From positions 1 to 11,239 of the forward strand of contig CABSMV010000067.1 of the NCBI GenBank assembly GCA_902478935.1: a DNA stretch of 11,239 nucleotides. The letters run 5' to 3'. Numbering within the stretch: the first letter of the stretch is position 1; each line of letters starts with the position of its first letter. The DNA comes from an uncultured Collinsella sp. (GTDB taxonomy: Bacteria; Actinomycetota; Coriobacteriia; Coriobacteriales; Coriobacteriaceae). Below are positions 1 to 5,372 of the stretch, one piece after another. The translations under genes and the position numbers were made by a program. The notes below the pieces were generated by a model, which saw nothing but the letters and a program-made list of their open reading frames with translations, was not told where the DNA came from and ran no database searches.

Positions 1-680
1 TGCCCGAGCTGTTCTGCCATGACTTAGAGACCGCCGCATCCGATTATGCTGACGGCAAGTCCGTGCTGGTCGCCTGCGCCGGCTGCTATCCCACCGCAAC
101 GAGCCTTGCTGCCGCTCCCGCCGTGCGCGCCGGCTGGGTTGCCGAGAACAGCCCCGTAATCGTCGATGCCATTAGCGGCGTGACGGGTGCCGGTAAGTCC
201 TGCAACGTCCGCACCCATTTTTGTAGCGCAGACGAGAACCTGGAGGCCTATGGCGTAGGCAAGCATCGTCATACGCCCGAGATTGAGCAGATCCTTGGTC
301 TGACCGATCGCGTCGTCTTTACCCCGCATCTGGCACCGCTCAAGCGCGGCCTGCTCTCCACGGTGACGCTGCCGCTCACGCCGCAGGCCATCGACTCCCT
401 GGCTCTTGAGGATGTCGTCGACTATTACAAGCAGTTCTACGCTGGACGCACCTTTGTGCGCGTGCTCGATGCCGGCCAGCAGCCCAAGACGGCTTCGGTC
501 GTCGGCACCAACGCCGCCCAGATTGGCCTCGCGCTCAACAAGCGTGCGGGCGTGCTGGTGGCGACGGGCGCCATCGACAATCTGTGCAAGGGCGCTGCGG
601 GCCAAGCAGTCCAGTGCGCCAATATCGTCTTTGGCTTTGACGAGCGACGAGGCTTGCCCACAGTGGCGTGCCCGGTGTAG
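1..680 (+). CDS. argC: N-acetyl-gamma-glutamyl-phosphate reductase, 5' truncated by window edge
   Basis: Third enzyme of arginine synthesis; it reduces N-acetylglutamyl phosphate to the semialdehyde with NADPH in the cytoplasm. The frame is open from base 3 and gives 225 residues. The family is usually about 340-350 residues, so the N-terminal NADP-binding part (roughly 115-130 residues) lies outside the window. The GTG at 63 is inside the gene and is not the start, because homologous sequence (LPELF-type) precedes it. The catalytic Cys is in AGCYPTAT, codon 84-86. Also visible are the HRHTPEI segment, PHLAPLKRG, and the C-terminal DNLCKGAAGQA block. The family's usual NPGCYPTA reads CAGCYPTA here, but the catalytic Cys is kept. 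It is followed by argJ, argB and argD on the same strand, as expected for an arg cluster. Identity is secure. Confidence 0.95.
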   Translation, partial: PELFCHDLETAASDYADGKSVLVACAGCYPTATSLAAAPAVRAGWVAENSPVIVDAISGVTGAGKSCNVRTHFCSADENLEAYGVGKHRHTPEIEQILGLTDRVVFTPHLAPLKRGLLSTVTLPLTPQAIDSLALEDVVDYYKQFYAGRTFVRVLDAGQQPKTASVVGTNAAQIGLALNKRAGVLVATGAIDNLCKGAAGQAVQCANIVFGFDERRGLPTVACPV

Positions 681-716
681 CACATTCGATTGTTAACGAT
701 TTGGTAGTCGGGCATC

Positions 717-732
717 GAGTGGGGCGCCACTC
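717..732 (+). other. Small perfect hairpin in the argC-argJ gap
   Basis: GAGTGG (717-722) pairs with CCACTC (727-732) around a GGCG loop. No T-run follows (TTAAGC), so it is not a standard intrinsic terminator. The 134-base gap is the longest in the arg cluster, so an mRNA processing or weak attenuation role is possible. I see no convincing ARG-box operator here. Confidence 0.35.
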
Positions 733-797
733 TTAAGCTGGTCTCATGATTACGACTGGCATGGCGCACCAACCGATGTCCGTTTTTTGTTTGACAT

Positions 798-803
798 AAG
801 GAG
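798..803 (+). promoter_or_regulatory. Ribosome binding site of argJ
   Basis: AAGGAG lies 11 bases before the ATG at 815. It is the strongest Shine-Dalgarno match nearby and fixes the argJ start. Confidence 0.7.
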
Positions 804-814
804 TCATAAAGACG

Positions 815-2083
815 ATGAATACCGAGCTGTTTGATATCAAGATTCGCGCCGTCGAGGGTGGCGTTACGGCTGCGGCTGGTTTTAAAGCTGCGGGCATCCA
901 CGCTGGGTTCCGCAAGAACCCCGAGCGTCTGGATTACGCGCTCGTCGTGCCCGATAAACCCTGTCCCGGTGCCGGCGTGTTTACCACCAATCGCTTTTGC
1001 GCGGCGCCCGTGCAAGTGAGCCGTGCCAACCTGGGCGGTGCCGACAAGGGTTACGGTATCATCGCCGGCGTTTCGGTCAACTCTGGCAATGCCAACGCCG
1101 CCACGGGTGAGACCGGCCTTTCATGCGCGCGCGAGACGTGCAGCATCGCATCGCAGGTCATCGGCTGCGAGCCCCAGCAGATTCTGGTTGCCTCCACGGG
1201 CGTGATTGGCCAGATTCTGCCGATCGACACGTTTGAGACCGCCATTCCTGCTGCCTACGAGGCGCTCTCCGCTCACGGTGGCGCCGATGCCGCTCGCGCC
1301 ATCATGACGACCGACACGCACTCCAAGGAGTACGCCGTGTCCTACGTCAGCGAGGCTGCGGGACACACAGGCAATGCCTATACGGTGGGCGGTATGTGCA
1401 AGGGCTCGGGCATGATCATGCCCAACATGGCCACCATGATCGCGGTCATCACTACCGATGCCCCCGTCGAGCCGGCGGCGCTCCACGCCCTGTTGCTCTC
1501 CACCGTCAAGCAGACCTTTAACAAGGTAACGGTCGATTCCGACACCTCGACCAACGACACCTGCATCATGCTTGCCTCCGGCGCCGCTGCCGCAGATGCC
1601 GAGCCTATCGTCGAGGGCTCCGATGCCTTTGACGAGTTGGCATTTGCCGTGCACGAGGTGTGCGAGAGCCTGGCGCGCAATATTGCCGCCGATGGCGAGG
1701 GCGCATCCAAGCTTGTTACGGTCAACGTTACCGGAGCCGCCAACGACGAGGAAGCTGATATCGCCGCTCGTGCCGTTGCCAACTCGCCGCTCGTTAAGAC
1801 CTGCATCGCCGGCCACGACTGCAACTGGGGCCGCGTTGCCATGGCGCTTGGCAAGTGCGGCGTGAAGTTTAATCAGGAAGACGTTTCCATCGACATGATG
1901 GGTATGCCTGTCTGTCGCGATGGTCTGACTGTTCCCTTTGACGAGGACGAGGCTCTACGACGTTTCGAGGCGCCCGAGATCGTGATCTCGGCCGACCTGG
2001 GCGCAGGCGACGCGGCAACGACCGTGTGGACCTGCGACCTCACGCATGAATACATCTCCATCAACGGCGATTACCGTTCCTAG
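815..2083 (+). CDS. argJ: Glutamate N-acetyltransferase / ornithine acetyltransferase (ArgJ)
   Basis: ArgJ moves the acetyl group from N-acetylornithine to glutamate, giving ornithine and regenerating N-acetylglutamate (the cyclic arginine pathway). Bifunctional forms can also use acetyl-CoA; the sequence alone does not settle which type this is. The protein is 422 residues, normal for the family. The proenzyme cleaves itself between Ala206 and Thr207 in PNMATMIAVITTDA, and Thr207 becomes the catalytic nucleophile of the beta chain. The ASTGVIG segment (126-132) carries the expected oxyanion-hole Thr-Gly. DSDTSTNDT (241-249), GHDCNWGR and the C-terminal INGDYRS are also typical. The ATG start follows AAGGAG. 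The next gene, argB, begins 81 bases downstream. The presence of argJ agrees with the lack of argE and argA nearby. Confidence 0.97.
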   Translation: MNTELFDIKIRAVEGGVTAAAGFKAAGIHAGFRKNPERLDYALVVPDKPCPGAGVFTTNRFCAAPVQVSRANLGGADKGYGIIAGVSVNSGNANAATGETGLSCARETCSIASQVIGCEPQQILVASTGVIGQILPIDTFETAIPAAYEALSAHGGADAARAIMTTDTHSKEYAVSYVSEAAGHTGNAYTVGGMCKGSGMIMPNMATMIAVITTDAPVEPAALHALLLSTVKQTFNKVTVDSDTSTNDTCIMLASGAAAADAEPIVEGSDAFDELAFAVHEVCESLARNIAADGEGASKLVTVNVTGAANDEEADIAARAVANSPLVKTCIAGHDCNWGRVAMALGKCGVKFNQEDVSIDMMGMPVCRDGLTVPFDEDEALRRFEAPEIVISADLGAGDAATTVWTCDLTHEYISINGDYRS

Positions 2084-2164
2084 ATTCCAGGCACGCTGCG
2101 CATCTTGCCGCGATTGCGGACAGCGGAGCACGGCGCGATAACGATACGAAAGACGAGGCAGATT

Positions 2165-3145
2165 ATGAAATTCGCACGCGATTGTCGTTCGAGCGAATCC
2201 AACGAAGCAACCGCGCAGCTGCTGTTCGAAGCGCTGCCGTGGATTAAGAACCTGACCGGCAAGACGGTTGTTATCAAATATGGCGGAGCCGCCATGGTTG
2301 ATGAGCAGCTGCGCCGCGACGTGATGAGCGACATCGTTTTGCTCAAGATCATCGGTATGCGCCCCGTCATCGTGCACGGCGGCGGCAAGGCTATCAACGA
2401 GGCACTGAGCCATTACGACATCCCCGTCGAGTTTAAGAACGGCCAGCGTGTGACCACGCCGGCGACTATGGATATCGTGCGCGAGGTGCTGGGCGGTAAG
2501 GTCAACCAGGAGCTGGTCGCAGCGCTCAACCACCATGGCAACCTGGCCGTGGGCGTGTCGGGCAGCGATGCCGGCACGCTCATCGCCGAGCCGCTCGACC
2601 CCGAGCTCGGTCGTGTGGGCAAAGTGACGCACGTCAACACCGACTATATCGAGCGCTTACTCGATAGCGAGTACATCCCCGTCATTGCTACCGTTGCGGC
2701 GGGGGAGGACGGCGGTTTCTTCAACATCAACGCCGACACCGCCGCCGGTGCCGTTGCCGCGGCGCTCCACGCGCATAAGGCGATCTTTTTGACCGATGTC
2801 GATGGCCTGTACAAGGACTTTAGCGACAAGGACTCGCTTATCTCCAACCTAACGCTCGACGAGGTTAACGAAATGCTCTACGGCGGCGAGGTCGATAAGG
2901 GCATGATTCCCAAGCTGCGTGCGGCCGTCGATGCGCTTACCGGCGGCGTATTTCGTGCCCACATCATTAACGGTACTACGCCGCATTCGCTGCTCCTGGA
3001 GTTGCTGACCGATGCCGGCGTCGGCACCGTGATCCATTCCACCGAGACGGCTTACGAGTTCGATACGCATCCGCATCCGCTTTCGACGTTTGCTGCGCGT
3101 CTGACCGAGAACCTTGACGAGGTCGAGAAGCTCCAGACGGTCTAG
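2165..3145 (+). CDS. argB: Acetylglutamate kinase (ArgB), probably arginine-sensitive type
   Basis: ArgB phosphorylates N-acetylglutamate with ATP, usually the controlled step when ArgJ recycles acetyl groups. I place the start at ATG 2165, after GAGG at 2155-2158 (6-base spacing), giving 326 residues. The TTG at 2105 would add 20 residues of poor family likeness. Motifs in order: IKYGGAAM (Lys38), HGGGK (71-75), NINADTAAG (187-195), TDVDGLY (210-216), GMIPK (246-250) and HIINGTTPHSLLLEL. Before the kinase core is a helix-like stretch ending EALPWIKNLTGK. In the family this N-terminal helix marks the hexameric, arginine-inhibited enzymes (Thermotoga and Pseudomonas types), so feedback inhibition by arginine is inferred. 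The tail after about residue 292 is longer than in many homologues. argC, argJ and argD flank it. Confidence 0.96.
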   Translation: MKFARDCRSSESNEATAQLLFEALPWIKNLTGKTVVIKYGGAAMVDEQLRRDVMSDIVLLKIIGMRPVIVHGGGKAINEALSHYDIPVEFKNGQRVTTPATMDIVREVLGGKVNQELVAALNHHGNLAVGVSGSDAGTLIAEPLDPELGRVGKVTHVNTDYIERLLDSEYIPVIATVAAGEDGGFFNINADTAAGAVAAALHAHKAIFLTDVDGLYKDFSDKDSLISNLTLDEVNEMLYGGEVDKGMIPKLRAAVDALTGGVFRAHIINGTTPHSLLLELLTDAGVGTVIHSTETAYEFDTHPHPLSTFAARLTENLDEVEKLQTV

Positions 3146-3183
3146 CTGGCCCGCAGCCGACCCATTCCTGCACCCATAGCCCC

Positions 3184-3197
3184 GCGCCGTCTGGCGC
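3184..3197 (+). other. Short hairpin just before the argD ribosome binding site
   Basis: GCGCC (3184-3188) pairs with GGCGC (3193-3197) around a GTCT loop. It ends six bases before the AAAGG of argD, so it could modulate translation, but it is short and could be chance in GC-rich sequence. Confidence 0.25.
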
Positions 3198-3214
3198 CCA
3201 ACGAAAGGCATCTC

Positions 3215-4498
3215 ATGTCACTTGCAGCTCAGCAATCGCTTGAATCCCATTACGTTATGCATACCTTTGGCCGCTCTCCGGTCGAGTTTGTCGAGGGTCA
3301 CGGCATGAAGCTCACCGGCGACGATGGCCGTGAGTACCTCGACTTTCTTGCCGGCATCGGCGTGTGCAGCCTAGGTCATGGCAACCTGGCTGTGCTCTCG
3401 GCGCTCGAGGCGCAGACCAAAAAGCTCATGCATGTCTCCAATTACTTCTACATTGAGCAGCGCGGACAGGTCGCGGCGCTGCTGTCCAAGCTTGCTAACG
3501 ACGACGTAGATGGTGCGCGCGTGCTTGCCGATGCCATTGTCGCCGGCGATGAGACCACGGCAGCTGCTCTTGGTGCCCCGGCTGCGGGCGAGCAGGTGTG
3601 GGAGACGTTCTTTGCCAACTCCGGCGCCGAGGCCAACGAGGGCTCGATGAAGCTCGCGCGCCTGTACGCCAAGCGTGCCGGTAATGGCGGCAACACCATC
3701 GTGTGCATGCGCGGCGGCTTCCACGGCCGTACGCTCGAGACCATTGCCGCCACCATGCAGGATTGGCTGCAGGACAGCTTCCGCCCGCTGCCGGGTGGCT
3801 TTGTGGCCTGCACGCCCAACGATGTGGACGAGCTGCGTGCGATCTTTAAGCAGCTGGGGAGCGAGATTTGCGCCGTGATGCTCGAGCCGATCCAGGGTGA
3901 GAGTGGCGTGCACCCTATGACCGAGGAGTTTATAGCGGCAGCGCGCGACCTAGCACACGAAGTGGGCGCCGTGCTTATCGCCGACGAGGTCCAGTGCGGT
4001 ATCTTCCGCACGGGTAAGCCGTTTGCATTCCAAACCTATGGCGTGGAGCCCGACATCATGAGCCTTGCCAAGGGCATTGCCGACGGCGTGCCCATGGGTG
4101 CCGTCGTGGCAAAGAAGGAGATTGCCGACGTGTTTAAGCCCGGCGACCACGGTTCGACTTTTGGCGGTAGCTGCTTGGCCATCGCGGCGTGCGCCGCGAC
4201 GCTCTCCGTGCTCGTGCGCGGCGATTATGCCGACCATGCTGCCAAGGTAGGCGCCTATATGGAGGCAAAGCTTGCCAAGCTGCCGCACGTGACCGAGGTG
4301 CGTGGCCGCGGCTTGATGCTCGGCTGTGATTTGGATGATGCCGCGGGCGATGCGCATGATGTTGTTGCCCGCGCGCTGGCCGCCGGTGCCGTGATCAACG
4401 CTACAGGTGCGCATACGCTGCGTTTCCTGCCGCCGCTCGTCTGCGAGGAAGCCGACGTGGACAGTCTGATCGAGATACTGTCGGGTGTCTTGGGCTAA
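3215..4498 (+). CDS. argD: Acetylornithine aminotransferase (class III PLP aminotransferase)
   Basis: ArgD transfers an amino group from glutamate to N-acetylglutamate semialdehyde, giving N-acetylornithine. The protein is 427 residues, somewhat longer than the usual 390-400. Visible PLP features are NSGAEANEGSMKLAR (135-149), GGFHGRT (167-173), DEVQCG (257-262, Asp257 expected to contact the PLP ring nitrogen) and SLAKGIADGVPMGA with Schiff-base Lys286. The extra length is mostly an Ala/Gly/Asp/Glu-rich stretch at about residues 97-127, before the NSGAEA motif. The start at ATG 3215 follows AAAGG with 6-base spacing. Class III aminotransferases can be ornithine or succinylornithine enzymes, but the argC-argJ-argB context makes ArgD by far the best call. 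Confidence 0.95.
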   Translation: MSLAAQQSLESHYVMHTFGRSPVEFVEGHGMKLTGDDGREYLDFLAGIGVCSLGHGNLAVLSALEAQTKKLMHVSNYFYIEQRGQVAALLSKLANDDVDGARVLADAIVAGDETTAAALGAPAAGEQVWETFFANSGAEANEGSMKLARLYAKRAGNGGNTIVCMRGGFHGRTLETIAATMQDWLQDSFRPLPGGFVACTPNDVDELRAIFKQLGSEICAVMLEPIQGESGVHPMTEEFIAAARDLAHEVGAVLIADEVQCGIFRTGKPFAFQTYGVEPDIMSLAKGIADGVPMGAVVAKKEIADVFKPGDHGSTFGGSCLAIAACAATLSVLVRGDYADHAAKVGAYMEAKLAKLPHVTEVRGRGLMLGCDLDDAAGDAHDVVARALAAGAVINATGAHTLRFLPPLVCEEADVDSLIEILSGVLG

Positions 4499-4582
4499 CG
4501 CGGCGCAATAACTCAATTTGGACCGGGTTCCGGACTGTGGGCGTGTCCTATGCGGCATGATTCAGCGGTCTGGAGCCCGTTT

Positions 4583-4614
4583 TGCCTTAGATTTGCTAAG
4601 GCAGGGAGACCTGC
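4583..4614 (+). other. Two overlapping hairpins downstream of argD
   Basis: TGCCTTAG (4583-4590) pairs perfectly with CTAAGGCA (4596-4603) around ATTTG. GCAGG (4601-4605) pairs with CCTGC (4610-4614) around a GAGA loop. They share bases 4601-4603, so they cannot both form completely. No T-run follows on either strand, so this is not a classical terminator, though it may still mark the 3' end of the arg transcript. It directly abuts the left end of the MITE-like element. The rest of 4499-4582 holds nothing I can identify. Confidence 0.45.
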
Positions 4615-4647
4615 TGGTCAAAAAACATCAAATATGAGTACTGTTAC
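4615..4647 (+). repeat. Left terminal inverted repeat of the MITE-like element
   Basis: It begins TGGTCAAAAAACATC and ends with TACTGTTAC. Differences from the right copy are at repeat positions 12-14, 19 and 30. Confidence 0.65.
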
Positions 4648-4737
4648 CGATTTGGTAGCAGCAATTTTGGACTAATAAGGCCAGATAGCAAGTCGAAATG
4701 GCGATGAAAGCACGATTTTGATCCAACTGTTAGTACT

Positions 4738-4743
4738 TATAAT
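4738..4743 (+). promoter_or_regulatory. Consensus -10 box inside the MITE-like element
   Basis: TATAAT matches the bacterial -10 consensus exactly. The best -35 candidate is TTGATC at 4718-4723, but its spacing of 14 bases is short. If active, it would drive a short transcript to the right, through the right inverted repeat and antisense to the tRNA-Val region. In an AT-rich stretch this could be chance. Confidence 0.3.
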
Positions 4744-4798
4744 GGACATATGTTGCGTAACTTAAGCAAATACTATCTTTTTATATGTTGCAAACAAA

Positions 4799-4831
4799 GT
4801 AGCAGTACTCATTTTTGCCATTTTTTGACCA
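4799..4831 (-). repeat. Right terminal inverted repeat of the MITE-like element
   Basis: On the - strand it reads TGGTCAAAAAATGGC and continues to CTGCTAC, matching the left copy at 28 of 33 positions. Confidence 0.65.
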
Positions 4832-4883
4832 CGGCCTTTGCGATAGATGTGCTGGCGGGTTCGAATCCCTCTGCGATGGGCCC

Positions 4884-4914
4884 AAAAAAGAAAGGCCCCC
4901 ATTGCTGGGAGCCT
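4884..4914 (-). terminator. Terminator-like hairpin in repeat copy 1, - strand
   Basis: AGGCCCCC (4893-4900) pairs with GGGAGCCT (4907-4914) with one C/A mismatch and a six-base loop. Read on the - strand it is followed by a T-rich tract (complement of 4884-4892), as in an intrinsic terminator. It sits next to a tRNA-Val 3' end remnant, which suggests it once ended a tRNA transcript. Confidence 0.55.
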
Positions 4915-4923
4915 ATCAAATCA

Positions 4924-4942
4924 GTGGTGGGCGATGAGGGAT
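4924..4942 (-). pseudogene. Remnant of a tRNA-Val 3' end
   Basis: These 19 bases are identical to 5109-5127, which is the acceptor 3' strand, discriminator, CCA and part of the T-stem of the intact tRNA-Val. Upstream of it on the - strand the sequence diverges at once, so there is no tRNA body. It may be a decayed gene copy or the trace of an integration or recombination event at the tRNA 3' end. Confidence 0.55.
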
Positions 4943-5039
4943 GTCGCGTGCGGCTGGCGCCGCCCGCATCCGCTTCGGGCCTGCGGTCCTCGCGTGCTGC
5001 GCTGGAAAACGCTTCGCGTTTCCTCAGCTCCGCACCCTT
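4943..5039. other. GC-rich, strongly structured spacer between the two repeat copies
   Basis: These 97 bases contain CCGCA/TGCGG pairing with an inner CCG/CGG. They also contain a nested stem at 4994-5035: GTGC with GCAC, then GCTG (5001-5004) with CAGC (5025-5028), then GAAA/TTTC, one bulged A, and CGC-TTC-GCG. The composition differs sharply from the AT-rich element nearby. I do not recognise an RNA family. Reading frames through it are low-complexity and run into the tRNA antisense, so they are not credible proteins. Confidence 0.4.
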
Positions 5040-5127
5040 GCGGGTTCGAATCCCTCTGCGATGGGCCCAAACAAAAACGGTCCCCTTTCGAGGACCGTTT
5101 CCAATTCCGTGGTGGGCGATGAGGGAT
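5040..5127. repeat. 88-bp composite repeat, copy 2
   Basis: The left flank 5040-5071 and right flank 5109-5127 are identical to copy 1, with the same 37-base core length (5072-5108). Here the right flank is the 3' end of the complete tRNA-Val gene and the core is its terminator. The T-arm-like GGGTTCGAATCCCTC at 5042-5056 is the exact inverse of the real tRNA T-arm sequence at 5121-5135. Confidence 0.75.
5071..5100 (-). terminator. Intrinsic terminator of tRNA-Val
   Basis: AAACGGTCC (5075-5083) pairs perfectly with GGACCGTTT (5092-5100), a 9-bp stem with an 8-base loop. On the - strand it is followed by TTTTTGT. It begins about nine bases after the tRNA CCA end, the normal place for a tRNA transcript terminator. 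Confidence 0.85.
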
Positions 5128-5185
5128 TCGAACCCCCAGCCTTGTGCGTGTAAAGCACCTGCGCTAACCGTTGCGCCAATCGCCC
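5110..5185 (-). tRNA. tRNA-Val (anticodon UAC), CCA encoded
   Basis: On the - strand the cloverleaf reads: acceptor GGGCGAT with ATCGCCC, TG, D-stem GCGC/GCGC with loop AACGGTTA, anticodon stem GGTGC/GCACA with loop TTTACAC, variable loop AGGCT, T-stem GGGGG/CCCTC with loop TTCGAAT, discriminator A, and encoded CCA (5110-5112). Loop positions 34-36 are TAC, so it reads GUA-family valine codons. The closing pair 27-43 of the anticodon stem is a G/A mismatch and one T-stem pair is G-U; the other stem positions pair. It has its own promoter and terminator, and is transcribed away from asnB. Confidence 0.93.
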
Positions 5186-5195
5186 GTGCGGAGAG

Positions 5196-5204
5196 AGTAT
5201 AGCA
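5196..5204 (-). promoter_or_regulatory. Extended -10 promoter of tRNA-Val
   Basis: The - strand reads TGCTATACT: a TATACT -10 box preceded by the TG of an extended -10. It ends 10 bases before the mature tRNA 5' end, so the precursor leader would be only a few bases. The -35 position is poorly matched, as is tolerated with extended -10 promoters. Confidence 0.6.
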
Positions 5205-5315
5205 AAACAATCGCCCCATTCACCTCATATCCATTAAAGGTAACTCGCGCGTGTCACAGCGGAGCTGATTCAGTTGAGATTGCCTGAACATTCCGCCCCT
5301 CTTTACGCCCTCGGG

Positions 5316-5321
5316 TATACT
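5316..5321 (+). promoter_or_regulatory. Probable -10 box of asnB
   Basis: TATACT matches five of six consensus positions and would start a leader of about 45 bases before asnB. No good -35 is present at 17 bases. The stretch 5205-5372 otherwise shows only the asnB ribosome binding site AGAGGGG at 5359-5365. Confidence 0.4.
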
Positions 5322-5372
5322 CAAAAGCTACTGATTCGATTTGATGCCCAGCAACAGCAGAGGGGATAGTAT

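Larger units (their letters stand above)
4615..4831. mobile_element. MITE-like AT-rich element with 33-bp imperfect terminal inverted repeats
   Basis: The 33 bases at 4615-4647 match the reverse complement of 4799-4831 at 28 of 33 positions. Both ends begin TGGTCAAAAAA and contain ATGAGTACTG and TAC at the inner edge. The 217-base unit is clearly AT-rich against its GC-rich surroundings and encodes no plausible protein. These are the traits of a miniature inverted-repeat element mobilised in trans, or of a large palindromic intergenic repeat. No target-site duplication is visible at the edges (CCTGC on the left, CGGCC on the right), so movement is not proven. The inside contains a perfect TATAAT at 4738-4743. 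Confidence 0.6.
4855..4942. repeat. 88-bp composite repeat, copy 1
   Basis: It comprises a 32-base left flank (4855-4886), a 37-base hairpin core (4887-4923) and a 19-base right flank (4924-4942). Both flanks recur without any difference 185 bases downstream in copy 2, while the cores match at only about 20 of 37 positions. The left flank contains GGGTTCGAATCCCTC, which looks like a tRNA T-arm on the + strand. The right flank is the 3' end of the - strand tRNA-Val, including the CCA. Confidence 0.75.

Noticed and set aside
681..814. ARG-box operator or sigma-70 promoter before argJ
   Set aside because: TTGACA at 791-796 overlaps the ribosome binding region and has no usable -10 before the start codon. 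No ArgR-type palindrome is visible.
2105..2164. TTG at 2105 as the argB start
   Set aside because: It has no ribosome binding site, the added residues are not family-like, and ATG 2165 has GAGG at good spacing.
4855..5127. Possible CRISPR array
   Set aside because: Only two repeats are present, the spacer-like parts are terminator hairpins and tRNA sequence, and no cas genes are present.
4750..5202. Open frame of 150 codons on the + strand in the intergenic region
   Set aside because: It starts in the AT-rich element, runs through both repeat copies and reads the tRNA-Val antisense (MRDSNPQPCACK-type translation), a well-known false ORF pattern.
4809..5219. Open frame of 136 codons on the - strand
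   Set aside because: It translates the tRNA gene, its terminator and the repeats in sense. There is no ribosome binding site or recognisable domain, and the composition follows the repeats.
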